A DNA stretch of 64,000 nucleotides from Prostheceraeus crozeri (taxonomy: Eukaryota > Platyhelminthes > Polycladida > Euryleptidae). The stretch is taken from positions 1-64,000 of the forward strand of contig CAJQUW010000559.1 in NCBI GenBank assembly GCA_907163375.1. The letters are read 5' to 3'. The notes beneath the pieces are model-generated. The model was given only the letters and a program-made list of their open reading frames with translations, had not been told where the DNA came from and searched no databases. The position numbers and the translations under genes were made by a program. Every line of letters starts with the position of its first letter. Position 1 is the first letter of the stretch. Shown piece by piece: positions 12,728 through 24,155 of this stretch.

Positions 12728-13722
12728 CACTGTAAATCGCTCAATACCAATCACATACGAAGGATGCATACCAAAATATTTTTTTGGTATATTTCTCTAT
12801 GATCTTGGTATATATTTGTATGCTTTTCGCATGTTATTTCAAGTGTGGTATGCTTTACATACTAAAGCCATACCAGCACAATGTTAAAAGAAAGCATCAA
12901 TCATGTCCAAAGTATGTTGATTTAAGGCTTTTTGTCAATAAAGATCACACTAATGCTACTACTGTTTTGTAAGTAGTTAGATAATGACATTTTATAGTCA
13001 AACTAACAATACTGAATTCGATTTTAATACATGTAAGTCCGAGGCATTTAATAAATAATCAATAAGTATTTGACCATCAACAATTATGCATTATGTAATT
13101 TTGGAACTAAGCATATTATCAATCCAAAATAAAGACACATTATAATTCATTAAACGCAAATATAGTTATGTTTGAGATATATAAGTCAACATGGTTGCTG
13201 AAAAGTTATCGTTTTATTGAAATGATGTTTATCAATTAAGTTCAAGGAAATGAGCTAATTATGAGTCTAGTGAATGCTATAAGACAAGTTGCAAAGATGA
13301 CATGCGGCCTAATTCCACAACAAATCTAATCTAGTTAAATACCACACTTTCACAAAGAAATATTCACGGCTGGTATTACTGGAAAAAAGTTATTTGTAAG
13401 TAGTATGTAGTATAACATATTTTTTGCCATATGACATAAAGCTATTCATGCGAAACACATACGAAACACATACCAATTTGCATCGGGTCTCGTTTATAAA
13501 ACATACCAAGAATTCGTATTTCAACGTAAAACAGCCAATCACAGTTAGCATAGTTCGTATCGTTTACATACCAATCACATACGAAAGTAAATGGCCATTC
13601 CTATGAAAAACATACCAGATTTCTTTATATATACCAGAATCTCGTATCAAATGTTGGTTTCAAATTGTATGTAAACTTGGTATGTGTTTGTATGTAATTT
13701 TCGTATCTAGGGATTTACAGTG
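12728..13722. mobile_element. MITE with CACTGTAAATC ends, TA duplication
   Basis: The element starts CACTGTAAATCGC and ends GGGATTTACAGTG, each bordered by TA. The outer arms continue into ACCAATCACATACGA and its inverse. Inside, phrases such as ACATACCA and TACGAAA recur many times on both strands, so it is built from short internal repeats. The 995-base body has no transposase and I see no gene in it. Confidence 0.8.
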
Positions 13723-14494
13723 TAGCCGTACTTGCAACCGTTCTGTGAATTTTGTGTGTTTAGATCACTGACTCGACGGCTGCATCAATATTGATAAAAC
13801 ATGTGCGTCTTCATGTTTCAGCCGAAATAGTGTCAATATTATTATTCCGTTAATAAAAGCCGTCTGTGGGACGCAGTGCCGACACGTGCGTGCGGCCGCA
13901 GAAAGAACAATGTGTGATTGAACAATATCCTAGAACTTCTTGAATTTTTGAATCCTTTATCTATGACTTTACATGAACTCAAGACAGCATTCCTTATTTC
14001 TTTGACATTTCCAACACAGTTGTGCGCTTAGCAAGCTGAAAGTAGTAGAAAAATTATGTGCGAACGAGAATGCAAGACAGCCTGTTGACAAATCTAGTTT
14101 TTCTTAGCGTTCATCGTAAGCAGACTTGTGTCAATTACTCATGAAATGTAATTGTTTACAATGGCTAATTACTCCGTTTTTCTTCAATTACATTGCAATT
14201 AATTTTTAATTGCTTTATACAATTACTTTACAATTACTTTAGATAATTCCCGGTTACAATAAAGTACGGAAGTGTCTTCTTAAGGAATTTATTGGCTAAA
14301 AACAGTAATAAAAGCTATAAACAGTCCCGACATTTCGCGCATTCATGCTTCTTTAGGGGCAAAACGCCAAAACCGTCAACTAAAAGCAGTCAGTACAGCG
14401 TACAGGAGTTTCGATTCTCAATTTAGATTTTGACAATAAGTTTCGTCGCAAATGTCTTCTAAAAATGCTACCAGTAATTGTACCACTTGCACTA

Positions 14495-14909
14495 CACTGT
14501 AAACCGTTGACTGACAATTGACAGACATTCATCCTACAAAATTGTTAGTTCCTGTAGGATGATTGCCACTGAACACCTACAATATCTAACAAAAAGCGAC
14601 AAAATGAATAGCTTAAATTATAGCTTAAATTTTATCAAAAATGTGGGTAATTAATTTTATTATGTCAAAATCAATCATGGTTTTGCCACACAATAATACA
14701 GATTGCTCAAAAGTCAAGTAATCACTAATCGAAAAAATCAATCAATATTCAACAGTTTTTGTTTAGTTAATTTGCATACAAAGCATCTGTTTCGATGTCG
14801 GTGGAGAACCTACAAATTCGTCGGATATCACAGGATATTGGTGCTGACAATCGTCGGTTGATTTTGTCAGTAATTTTGTAGGATAATTGTCGGTCTACGG
14901 TTTACATTG
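14495..14909. mobile_element. Short MITE with CACTGTAAACC ends, TA duplication
   Basis: The left end CACTGTAAACCGT and right end ACGGTTTACATTG are inverted copies bordered by TA. Arms extend inward through GACAATT and CATCCTACAAAATT, inverted at the right as AATTTTGTAGGATAATTG. The ends resemble those of the element at 12728-13722, so both may use the same transposase. No coding capacity. Confidence 0.8.
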
Positions 14910-15956
14910 TAGTACACATCTGAGTATGATACAGTATATTCGAATTTTTGAGTGAGCGAGCGACCAAGAGAGATTCCGAGCCGTTCATTGGTGAACATGT
15001 GAACTAAGCGAACGGGGTTTTATTGTAACTGCCGTTGAACTGAATTTGAATTTGAAAGAATTTGCCGTTCATGAACTGAAGAACGAATTGAACTGAGGTT
15101 TCTCAAATTTCTACAATTCTAAAAGGGAAGCGAAGCGAGTTCCGATATTGGCATTTCACTATTTGTATGTGAAGCTTGAAATGAAATTGATGACTCAATT
15201 TCAAGTGGCTTCCGTTATGCTAAAGTTGATACGAGGATTGGTCATCTTTGACTTAGGACATTTTTTCATGAAGGTCTGCGAATGCATGCGCATATCTTCA
15301 TGTTAATGTCAAATTTAGGGTGCGATAGCAAACCAATGGTACCTCTGTTGTTTTTGACAGTCGATTTGGCGCAAAAATATCAACCTGATTAGATTTGTAT
15401 TCTTCTGACATCATGTCTGCCCATGATTTTATGGTGCCTAAATTTGCCATCTCAGCCAAAAATATCATTAAAGTGATATATTTAAGCGCGAGACATCAAC
15501 TTATTATTTAAATGAAATTATCTACATGTAGCTACTTTGCTAGCTCAAAAATGCTTCTCTGCCGTCGCCCCTGGTTGTGCTGATAAATGGATGTGTTGCA
15601 TGTTATTGTTAAGTAATGCTACATAGTTTGTATTAGCTTGCAATACATTCTCTTTTAAATTCGGAGGCAGCTTGCATTAAATGATTGTGATTATCACAAC
15701 TGTGATTTCAATCTGAATTCATGTAGTCTTTTCGCGATGCGCGGAAATTGGAATGACTGGAGAACTTCAATGGACAATATACTGGTAGTCAGAACATCTC
15801 GATCTTTTGCATTGTTTTGAACTGTACGGAAACAGAATGTATTCCGGGAGGCGGATGGAATCTCCTCAGACGAATAGGGAGAACATACATAAAGAGAATA
15901 TAAAGGCGGTTTCCTAAATCTCTTATGAAATCGCTCTAAAACTTAATCCATATTAT
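14910..15956. other. No gene recognised
   Basis: No supported gene. The sequence GAGCGAGCGACC near 14952 and the repeated CCGTTCAT and GAACTGAA phrases to about 15110 look like a decayed transposon end, but no partner end was found. Confidence 0.4.
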
Positions 15957-15980
15957 CCTAGCGTTACATATATGTAACGC
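15957..15980 (+). repeat. Palindromic repeat, copy 1 (CCTAGCGTTACATATATGTA)
   Basis: CCTAG followed by the 20-base perfect palindrome GCGTTACATATATGTAACGC. An inverted copy at 16334-16356 ends GCTAGG and is followed by TTAA. A direct copy is at 52165-52188. These flank the piggyBac transposase remains, and TTAA is the piggyBac target, so they may be terminal or subterminal repeats of that element or a small MITE nested there. Confidence 0.6.
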
Positions 15981-16162
15981 AATTAACTTTTCGATAAAGG
16001 TCCAGTTTCGTGAGCAATGATTGCCTTATCGCTATAATTTGCATGTGAAATACTATCTAAATGATCCATATGTGTGAAATATATATATTTTGCTTAAATA
16101 GTTGGGATGCAACTTGCGTTTCAAATCATCCCCAAGCGAGATACACTTTTCATTTCACAAAT

Positions 16163-16602
16163 ATGGGTGATCCAAAAAAGTAAGTTTTCTATTTTGTTTA
16201 TATCAGCAAATGTTCATGCATTCATACCAAATACTATCATCAATAATCTTTATAAGACTATAGAGATAACAAATGTCAGGAAATTGAATGATATAAACTT
16301 TAAGTATACATTTTATTTTACAATTAAGTCATCCGTTACATATATGTAACGCTAGGTTAATGACAGGTACATTTTCTTTCATTTTAGAAAATATACTGTT
16401 GAAGAGGCTGCAGCCAAGATTGAAGAACTTCAAGATGACATAGATTGTATCCACATCAGTCCACCAGACGGAGATGTATCTGAAGTGGACTCAGCAGATG
16501 AAGATAGTGGAGGAACACTGGATAATCTGAGCTCGAAACAGTTATCAAGTAACACAGAGGATCGGCTGTCTAATGGTGACTCACTGGACGCTGTTGAGTA
16601 GC
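16163..16602 (+). pseudogene. piggyBac transposase, 5' exons
   Basis: A short exon 16163-16179 begins ATG GGT GAT CCA and ends at a GTAAGT donor. A second exon starts at 16388 after a TTTCATTTTAG acceptor and reads an acidic region with PPDGD and DEDSGG, typical of the N-terminal part of piggyBac-type transposases (role: cut-and-paste transposition at TTAA). The open frame ends at TAG 16599-16601; the true exon end is not certain. The catalytic part lies 34 kb away at 50333-51833 because a hAT element has landed between them. The exon structure is my inference from splice consensus and frame continuity. Confidence 0.5.
16334..16356 (-). repeat. Palindromic repeat, copy 2 (inverted), next to TTAA
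   Basis: CGTTACATATATGTAACGCT followed by AGG and then TTAA. With copy 1 it makes a 400-base unit with matching inverted ends, but that unit also holds the presumed first exon of the piggyBac gene, so its status is unclear. Confidence 0.55.
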
Positions 16603-17154
16603 CTAAAACCAAAATCTGTTCTGTAGATGTTACACATTTGCATTATTACATTGTCAGATAATCAATATTTGCTGGTAATCAATAGTCTAGAATCAATATC
16701 TAATCACTAGCGATCAGAGGTGGGCGCGATTTGGGAAAATGAAGTTCCGAATAGCGATTATCCGATTAGCCAGATCGGAGTTCCGAATCCGATTGTCCGA
16801 TTCAAATTTTGAAAATGAAGTTCCGATTCGCGATTATCCGATTATCCGAATTCGATTATGGGATTAAATGGATTTCAATTCATATCTTTGCACTCCTAAT
16901 GGAAATTTATGCTACCATAAACAACCTTGAACTAGAGATGACATAAAAATATTGCAAAAAATTATCAAATGTTGCATTTGCCTAGAGGACAAAATTTCCT
17001 GTCTAATTGCCTTACATGCTAGCTAACATTCAGTGTACATGTACGCTGCCACAATTAGACAAATACAAAGCACCCAAATTCTATTGAATATCTCCAGGTT
17101 TACAGTAACAATTTCATGTGCATGCATGCACCCAATACATGAACCGAGTGATTC

Positions 17155-17709
17155 TTAGTCCTCCAAATCCAAGACGACACAAGACTCATCAAAGGCCACA
17201 TCTCTTAACAAATGGAGGTTGCCCTTCATAAACACTAAGGCCTCAAAGTTTGCGGCAGTGAGTGCCGCCCTTTTTGGCCTCAAAATATCCGAGCCAAAGC
17301 TGAAAATGCGCTCAATAGAGGCTGAGCTCGGAAGGGATGTGTTATATTTTAAAAGTAGTCTCTTCCAAGAGTCCCGAAACTTATGTGGGAAGTGGTCTCC
17401 CGAAAGTTGTGGATTCTCTCTCACAGCCTTCTTCGACCAACAGTCAAACTCCATGGCCATCACCACTTCTTGACTTTCTGCTTCCCCCTCATTTTCAGCC
17501 GATAGCAGATAGTCAGTGCTGGTGGGTGCTGATTCCAGATCCTCTTGTAGATTAGAGGACACGTGACTCCCATCTGCAGGTTGAGTGTAGGCCGTTAGCT
17601 CCTGGATGAGGGTCTCTCTGACACTGCTCCACAATGCTTCTCCGCTGTCTTCGCTTGATTGCCTCCGACATATTGCTTTGACTGTCACGATCTTGTGATG
17701 AGGATGCAT
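17155..17709 (-). pseudogene. hAT transposase, C-terminal dimerisation domain
   Basis: The 184-codon frame ends with the hAT C-terminal signature: PSSASIERIFSFGSDILRPK then Arg-Ala-Ala-Leu and Asn-Phe-Glu-Ala-Leu-Val, the helical dimerisation region of hAT transposases. An acidic region with DYLLSAENEGEAE precedes it. Full hAT transposases are about 600 residues with a BED finger and RNase-H-like core; those upstream parts should lie between 17710 and 19051 and at 48915-49800. I could not read a convincing core there, so the gene appears decayed. A basic frame at 49140-49337 (minus) may be part of the N-terminal region. Confidence 0.75.
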
Positions 17710-19051
17710 TGCCGTAGCTTTTACAGATAGACAAAGCCTAGCCGATATCTAGCCTACAATGGATGCACCAATGCCGACACTGGGCCTACGTGACTTATTG
17801 AGCTGTCTCTAATAAAGTTGCTATTTACAAAAGATGCAAGATATTTATGGTCTATTCGAATGTAGATACAAAGCGCATGCGAGCATACTGCTTGTCTAAA
17901 TAGTACAACCAACAATGTGACGCTTGAGGCAGAGAGGGAATTGTCCTAATTATTGGCAACCCTTGTTAATAACTTATGCTTTAATAGAAGAAAAGAGCAG
18001 TCCAAGAAAACTTTAATTGCTATCGAAAAAACAACTAATTGTTGCTTCAAAAACAAAACCCACTATTTCTGAAAGTCTCACTAAGCAGTTGATAAAGCAA
18101 TAAGCAGCTAGCCTTCATGTATTATATACTTAGGTTAATTGTGTAAAATCATCCTATAAGTCATTTCTTTTCAGAGAAACAGAGCTTTGCATCTCAAAAT
18201 AATTTTTAAACAATCCCACTCCTGCATGCCAGAATGGAATTGCTATAGAAAATTGAATTATTATGATTGCTACTTGAGTGGCCCCTGAATCATGGTGTCA
18301 TCGTAATCTGTGATGCATGATCGAGTTTACGCATATATGTACCCTCACTCAATTCAGTCAGACACATGAGACAGTATAACTCTCTCACTGAAAAAATGAT
18401 GTTATGCTCTTAATTAACTCGCAAATCAACTGTGGACATTTTCTAAATTTTATCTCTGTTCACTGGAAAATGTTGCGGGTTGCGTGATTGGGCTGGATGT
18501 ATGCAAAATTTGTTGTGGCAACACCTCTGCTCATCAGCATGCCAGTGAGTTGCTACTGGCGTGAAACCTGGTCAACAGTTGGATTGATTCCGGGCCGACC
18601 CCTTGGAGGCTGCCGGACAAAACTGGTCCGAAAATCTCGGCCATTTTCCCATATCTCTGACATTCACGAGTGCCTCGATGAACAAATTATAGGCTCAACT
18701 GTACGACAGCACCGGCAGTTTTGGGCACATAGTTTGATTATCATCGGCTTATAGTTGTGGCAGGAGCAACTCATAGGTGTCAAAGTAAACAACATTGAAT
18801 GCCGTTGCCACAAGATGCACATATTTGGCGGTTATGGGCCAGACTATTGACAAATCAGCAATCAGAAATATGCTTATCGGTATGTTGAAATCACTCAAGA
18901 CGTTTTGCATTTATTGCCATAACAGGTTGGTGGATGATGTCTTTTGATGAAAATCTTCGGACGGATTGCATGTTCAAGGAAACGACTAAATTTTCATGAG
19001 GAAAAGCGCAGAACATGCAGTAGGGCCTACTTGCAAGAAAAAAAGATAATT
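17710..19051. other. hAT interior, no readable gene
   Basis: This lies inside the hAT element between its transposase C-terminus and the Gypsy insertion. A 50-250-codon core would be expected on the minus strand but I see no long coherent frame. It may be intron or decayed exon. Confidence 0.4.
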
Positions 19052-19056
19052 GCATC

Positions 19057-19283
19057 TGTAATATCTGATCTGATGTAATCTAATCTAGGTTGCTATCTTT
19101 ACAACTCCATGCTGTATTAATCAGTATACACATTAGCATGCACAATATAAAGGGCACATGGGTTCTCGGCTAAAAACACAGCGTACACGCATAAGAAAAC
19201 TGAGTGTGTATTTAAACCATGAACATATTCAAACAAAGTTAAAGAATAGAAATATGTCCAATCTCATAGAGTGAGATATTACA
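19057..19283 (-). repeat. Gypsy 3' LTR
   Basis: Starts TGTAATATC and ends GATATTACA on the plus strand; matches 48688-48909 over nearly its whole length. It contains AACCATGAACATATTC and a TATA-like CAATATAAAGG. Confidence 0.95.
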
Positions 19284-19296
19284 TCTCTCCCTTTCC
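19284..19296 (-). promoter_or_regulatory. Gypsy polypurine tract
   Basis: On the minus strand GGAAAGGGAGAGA lies directly before the 3' LTR, where the plus-strand primer of an LTR element is expected. Confidence 0.8.
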
Positions 19297-19446
19297 ACAA
19301 ATCACGGAGTAAGGGATCCGTCTGCAAAGATGTCACTGTCGGTGAAATAGTCATTCAAGTATATTGGTCTTCTTCTTGTACGTGTTTGGTTTCGGTTGCC
19401 TCCGCTCAGGTGCTCGTGTTTCGGTTCGTCGCTGGTTGTCGATAGG
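19297..19446 (-). other. Gypsy pol tail, distal part
   Basis: The minus strand reads a basic C-terminal tail with RTRRRPIYLNDYF near its end, a common way for Mag-type Gypsy polyproteins to finish. The hAT-like element at 19447-20564 lies between this and the rest of the tail. Fossil part. Confidence 0.55.
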
Positions 19447-20564
19447 CAGGGGCGTCGGCAAGGGGGGGGGCGAAGGTGCGGCCGCCCCCCCTCAGCTGGG
19501 AGTAACTTTAACTGTCCAATTGATGATGACTTCAACTATGACCAAGGCGAGAAAAAATGCTGTAATGATAACGACAGATGAGGAGAAAGTTTCCTGTGTA
19601 AAGTGTTACGGCGTGCGCAGCAGGCGGTCATATCGTGGCGATCAGGTTCTCTCGCTGCCTAAGCTCCCTAATCTATTTACCATCAATGTACAAATGATTA
19701 TCTAATACAGTATTGAGAATCGGCATCAGCCACAGCCAGTGGCCACAGCCTCAATCCCCAGTCATCCCGAATGGACACTACAGTGCGAGCGTTAATCCTT
19801 GATGTTTGACGTTTCCAAATCTGTAATGACTCAACTTTCAGTTTCATTTCATGTGTCGAATGTCGTGTTAGAATCTCGCTCGCAGTGTCGCACTTTCATC
19901 ATAATTTTAAATATTTGAATTATTTGCCATTTAATCATCTTCGACTTGGATTACAATATTGCTTTTTTGTTTCGACGACGGATTTATTGAATTTTGCACC
20001 AATTCAACTTCATACTCCCTCTCAACTTCCTCTGCTCTGTACATCTTACATCAATTCGTTCTGGTAAGTAAGATTAAAGTATTCAATCTGAAAATCTATA
20101 AACAAATGTTTTCAAAAAAGAAATAATTTGCAGTTCATATATTTTCATTATATTCATTATTTCATTACTATTTCATTTATTTCTATAAGGCGGTAACAAC
20201 TATATTTTAATGAAAGAATTCATATCAATATTAATGAGTTAGATAGGCTGCATGTAGAATATCAACATACAATGTTTTCTGTGTTTAAAATAATAATTTT
20301 ACTAAAAATGTTTAAACAGTGAATTCAAAAATTACAATTTTTGGAAAAGTACTTTTCGGAGTGACCTTCAAAACTTCAATTAGGATCAAGTGGAAGATAT
20401 CAATTTCTGAGATATCAAAAAATACATACACAGGGCTGATGGAGCCCCCAGGCAGAATAGGATTAAAGTGCTTGATTGTGCTTGATTGCTAGAAACCCCT
20501 GCCCGGCCGTGCCGATTGGGGTATAGACCGCCCCTCCCTTCGAAAAATCCTGGCGACGCCCCTG
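19447..20564. mobile_element. hAT-like nonautonomous element nested in the Gypsy tail
   Basis: Ends are CAGGGGCGTCGGCAAGG and, inverted, CAGGGGCGTCGCCAGG, flanked by the 8-base duplication TCGATAGG (19439-19446 and 20565-20572). Eight-base duplications and CAGGGGCG ends are typical of hAT. The interior is AT-rich with no transposase gene; a short G/C run follows the left end. It entered after the Gypsy element and independently of the Polinton. Confidence 0.9.
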
Positions 20565-20572
20565 TCGATAGG

Positions 20573-21006
20573 CTCTCCTGCCTCGTCTCGTCTCGGTTCC
20601 GGTTCTCACGTCTCGCTCCTTCTACAACTTCGTTCTCGTCCTCTTGGATCGGTTCTCTCGTCTCGGTCGAATTCTCCTGGATCGGTTCGCTCGTCTCGGT
20701 CGGATTCTCCTGGATCGTCTCATCGGTGGCTTGGGTCTCCGGTTCTGCTTCGGTTCTATTATCTGCCAGGTTCGCTCTCTTGAACCTGCTCGCATCTCGA
20801 TAGATCGTTCGTCCGTCGGTTGATCTTCTCGCCTTGACGCTGGATCCGTCCGTCTTCTCGATGGTGTACAAGTTCGGTTCGTATGGAGTGGACCATTTGT
20901 CTCTCTTCTTCTGTTTCACCAAAACGTGATCCCCGATATTGAATCGTGGATCGTGTGATCCTCTATCTTTATAGTTCTTAATCCAGTTTTTGTAACTTCT
21001 GTCTAT
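20573..21006 (-). other. Gypsy pol tail, proximal part
   Basis: The minus strand reads DPRFNIGDHVLVKQKKRDKW-like sequence and then YEPNLYTIEK, followed by acidic repeats of the type ETSEPIQENSTE. This is the post-integrase tail of a Mag/SURL-type polyprotein. Fossil part. Confidence 0.65.
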
Positions 21007-23208
21007 CTAATTAATGGCCTGGTCTCCATCACTGCTCGGTCCTTTAAAGGTTCTAGTATAGAGCTTTGTCCTGACCTTTCTACCCATGAGTGCCTCGTAG
21101 GGTGAGATTCCTGTAGCAACATGTGGGGTGGACCTAAAACCCATCAACATCTCCTGGACAGCTATCTTCCAATTTCGTCCTTCTAAGTGGGCTATTCTCT
21201 CAGCTTTGTTTAGGGTCTTCATAAAACTCTCAGCAGCGCCGTTCGCTCTGGGGTGCTCTGGCGTAACACGGTGGTGGTGAAAACCTTGCTCATCGGCGAA
21301 GTTTGAGAACATTTCCGAGTTGAAGGGGGGTCCGTTATCTGATATGACAGTACTGGGAATACCGTGGGTGCTGAAAATTTTTGTGAGCTTCTCAATGGTG
21401 GGACCTGATGCTGTAGAGTAGACAATTTCGACTTCTGGGTACCGTGTTCGTAAGTCTATCACAACTAAATTGTAATGCCCGTCGGGGTAGGGTCCCCCAA
21501 AATCAATCGAGACGGTATGCCATGGCTCATTAGGTATCTTGGTCATCTTGGCTGGTAACTCTCTATGGTCATCGGTTGCAGTCTGGCATGGGTGACAGTT
21601 TTTGATTGTGTTTTCTACTAGTTGGTTAATGTTCTCGAACCAGTACTTGTCACGTATCATGCGCTTCGTCTTCGTCATCCCAAAATGGCCCATTTTATGA
21701 GCTGAATTGACTATCCTTTTCTGAAGTTTTTCTGGAATTATAATCTTATTCATCCTGAAGAGGAGTCCGTCAGCCTCATAGATTTCTGTCTTAAGACTAT
21801 AGAACGGTATGACATCGGGGTCCCTTCTCATAGCTTCCCATGATTCGTTCCTTATGGTCTCTCTCAGCTTCTGCAGTTGTGGATCTCTAGCTGTTTCTTT
21901 TCTAATCTCGTTCAAGCCGGTGTGTTCATGAGTGACTATGCATCTGACATATCGTTCGGTTGAGTCTGAAGCTGTCTCAGTTAATGGATGCCTTGAGAGG
22001 TAGTCCAGGGGGTCTCTTTCATCTCTGCCCGGTTCGTAAATCATTTCATAGTCCACATCCTGCATGTCCATGATCCACCTCTCAAGGCGTGGTGGTAAGT
22101 TCACTTTCGTCTTGTTGAAAAGTGGAATCAGTGGCTTGTGCGAACAAACTATCTTGAACTTCGGTGCACCTAGCAAGTACATGCGAAATCTGTTTTTCGC
22201 CCATCGGACGCATAACGCATCTTTCTCGGTCTGGCTATAGTTTCTCTCTGTGCTAGTCATCGACCTGCTAATGAAATGAACTGGCTTGATGCCTGATTCT
22301 GTCTTCTGGAATAATCCTGCCGATAGACCTTCATGGAAGCTCGCTTCAGTACTCACGATAATAGGGTATCTAGGGTAAAAGAATGCCACGGCAGCATCAT
22401 CTGTGATGGCCTCTTTCAGCTTCCCAAATGCCTTGTCTTCAACCTCGGTCCACTGGAATTTCTTATCTTTCAGGGTTAGGTTAGGGAGTGGAGCTGTTAG
22501 GTGCGAGTAGTTAGGTATGAATTTTGACAAATAACCAGTCATTCCTAGAAAACTGCGGACTTCTGACTTAGATTCCGGTATGCTGCATTCCTTGATGGCT
22601 TTGACCTTCTCGGGAGCCGGTCGCAGTCCATCGTCAGAGAACTTATAGCCGTAAAATTCTATCTCTTTCAGACCGAACTGACATTTCTGACGGTTGAATG
22701 TGATGCCAAAATCTCTCGCTTGATTTAAGACCTGTTTCAGAGCTTTAGTATGCTCCTCTTCGTCTCTGCCGCCAATGAGGATGTCGTCTCTATGGTTCAA
22801 ACAGTTGGGGATATTGCCGAATATTCGGTAAACAACTTCGTCGAAGCTATCTTGGGCTAATTTCGCTCCGAATATCAATCTGGTTGGGCGCATGTTGCCC
22901 CAAGGTGTGCTGAACGTGGCAATGTTTCTCGACTTTGGATGAAGGCTAAGCTGGTGGTAACCTTGATTCATGTCAAGTTTCGAAAATATCTTGCATTCAC
23001 TGAATTTGTGGGTAAAATCCTCGACTGTGGTGCCCTGAGTGATACTGTTTCTTTCCATGGCCTTATTTGGTGCTCTCAGACCTATGCATGCACGATCATA
23101 TTGGGACTGTAATTCTTGTTCATCTCGGTATCTTGGCTTCGGCATGATGACTAATGAATGAACACCAACTAATGGCTTCATTATCTGGGACGCGCTCGTA
23201 AATTCCAT
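21007..23208 (-). CDS. Gypsy pol: reverse transcriptase, RNase H, integrase (fossil)
   Basis: The 733-residue frame contains RT motifs (KLDMNQGYHQ, a DD pair in RDDILIGG), an RNase H region (IVSTEASFHEGLSAGLF and TEKDALCVRWA), the integrase zinc region (HMGHFGMTKTKR then CHPCQ) and the integrase core with D in SIDFGGPY, D in ISDNGPPF and E in GAAESFMK. RT copies the RNA to DNA, RNase H removes the RNA, and integrase joins the DNA to the chromosome. Domain order RT-RH-IN is that of Gypsy/Metaviridae; the sequence style is Mag/SURL. Part of the broken element 19057-48909. Confidence 0.92.
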   Translation of the reverse strand: MEFTSASQIMKPLVGVHSLVIMPKPRYRDEQELQSQYDRACIGLRAPNKAMERNSITQGTTVEDFTHKFSECKIFSKLDMNQGYHQLSLHPKSRNIATFSTPWGNMRPTRLIFGAKLAQDSFDEVVYRIFGNIPNCLNHRDDILIGGRDEEEHTKALKQVLNQARDFGITFNRQKCQFGLKEIEFYGYKFSDDGLRPAPEKVKAIKECSIPESKSEVRSFLGMTGYLSKFIPNYSHLTAPLPNLTLKDKKFQWTEVEDKAFGKLKEAITDDAAVAFFYPRYPIIVSTEASFHEGLSAGLFQKTESGIKPVHFISRSMTSTERNYSQTEKDALCVRWAKNRFRMYLLGAPKFKIVCSHKPLIPLFNKTKVNLPPRLERWIMDMQDVDYEMIYEPGRDERDPLDYLSRHPLTETASDSTERYVRCIVTHEHTGLNEIRKETARDPQLQKLRETIRNESWEAMRRDPDVIPFYSLKTEIYEADGLLFRMNKIIIPEKLQKRIVNSAHKMGHFGMTKTKRMIRDKYWFENINQLVENTIKNCHPCQTATDDHRELPAKMTKIPNEPWHTVSIDFGGPYPDGHYNLVVIDLRTRYPEVEIVYSTASGPTIEKLTKIFSTHGIPSTVISDNGPPFNSEMFSNFADEQGFHHHRVTPEHPRANGAAESFMKTLNKAERIAHLEGRNWKIAVQEMLMGFRSTPHVATGISPYEALMGRKVRTKLYTRTFKGPSSDGDQAIN

Positions 23209-24149
23209 TTTCTACACATTCATCTAGCAATGCTTTGAGTGGCTTCAGGAGGTAGAATGGGACTGGTCTGGGCTTCTGTGCGATCGGTTCTGCGTCATCT
23301 TTCATGTGGAAGTGTGCATATATCTCGAGGTCATTCTTCTTGTCTCGGATGTGGCCTATGCCCTCGAAGATTTCCTCGTACTCCGCTAATATTGCCTCGC
23401 GATTTGTAGGCTCATTCTTAATGAGGCGTATCCTGAGGTGATTCTCGCGGGCGAATTTACCGTGGGGGGTTATCTTCAACATCCCTAATGTTTCTAAGGT
23501 GTCTCTGCTTAGTAGGGGTGGAGATTCTAGTCTGCCCTTGACGATAACGAATTTAGCAGTCGTTCCGCAAGTTATGTTCTTGATAGTGGTCTCCATCTCT
23601 CCTTTCACTAGAAGCTCTTTCTGGACGGCTTTCAACCTAACAGTGGAAGGTTTCAGTACTAGTGTACTTGATGATCTGTTGGTCAGTGCTTTGAACTGGT
23701 GCTCATCCATGACATTGACTTCTGAGCCTGTGTCAGGTTCTATAAGTGTTTTCACATCTGCGACATGAACAGTAATCAATTTGTCAAATTTCTGGGATTT
23801 CTTTTGCATGCCTATCTGTTTCACGCGAAAAAAATCATCATCTGAACTAGTCTCGTTCTCTGCTTCTTCCAACTTCCTAACGGATTTCTTCTGCTTATTA
23901 AACCTCTGGCTCTGATTCTGGTTAGGCTTGCTGGATTTACAAACATTTGCCCAGTGGTTCAACCCGCCGCACTTATGACATTTCTTGCCGTAAGCAGGAC
24001 AATTTCTCCCCTTCTCGTGTGTGCCTGACTGACCACAATAACCGCAGGGGTCCTGTTTTGGTTTGGCTTGCTAAAATAAGGCCTAGCTTGTTTCGAGCTA
24101 TGTGGACGATTTTTGATTTTCGCGATGGTTTTGGAATCCCTATCTTCCG
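23120..24149 (-). CDS. Gypsy zinc knuckle, aspartic protease and RT start (fossil)
   Basis: Reading the minus strand down from the Polinton insertion, a cysteine-rich zinc knuckle (CGQSG, CPAYGKKCHKCGGLNHW) comes first, then a linker, then an aspartic protease with the core IEPDTGSEVNVMD and the flap-side LLSRDTLETLGML, then the entry of RT (PRPVPFYLLKPLKALLDECV). The knuckle packages RNA and the protease matures the polyprotein. The first part of gag lies on the other side of the Polinton at 48118-48687. Confidence 0.85.
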
Positions 24150-24155
24150 ATAATT
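24150..24155. repeat. Polinton target-site duplication, left (ATAATT)
   Basis: ATAATT precedes the Polinton terminus AGTAGTAAGC and is repeated exactly at 48112-48117. Six bases is the usual Polinton duplication. Confidence 0.95.

Noticed and set aside
18488-18754. Plus-strand frame MGWMYAKFVVATPLLISMPV inside the hAT element
   Set aside because: Wrong strand for the hAT gene, no domain, and a composition like random sequence.
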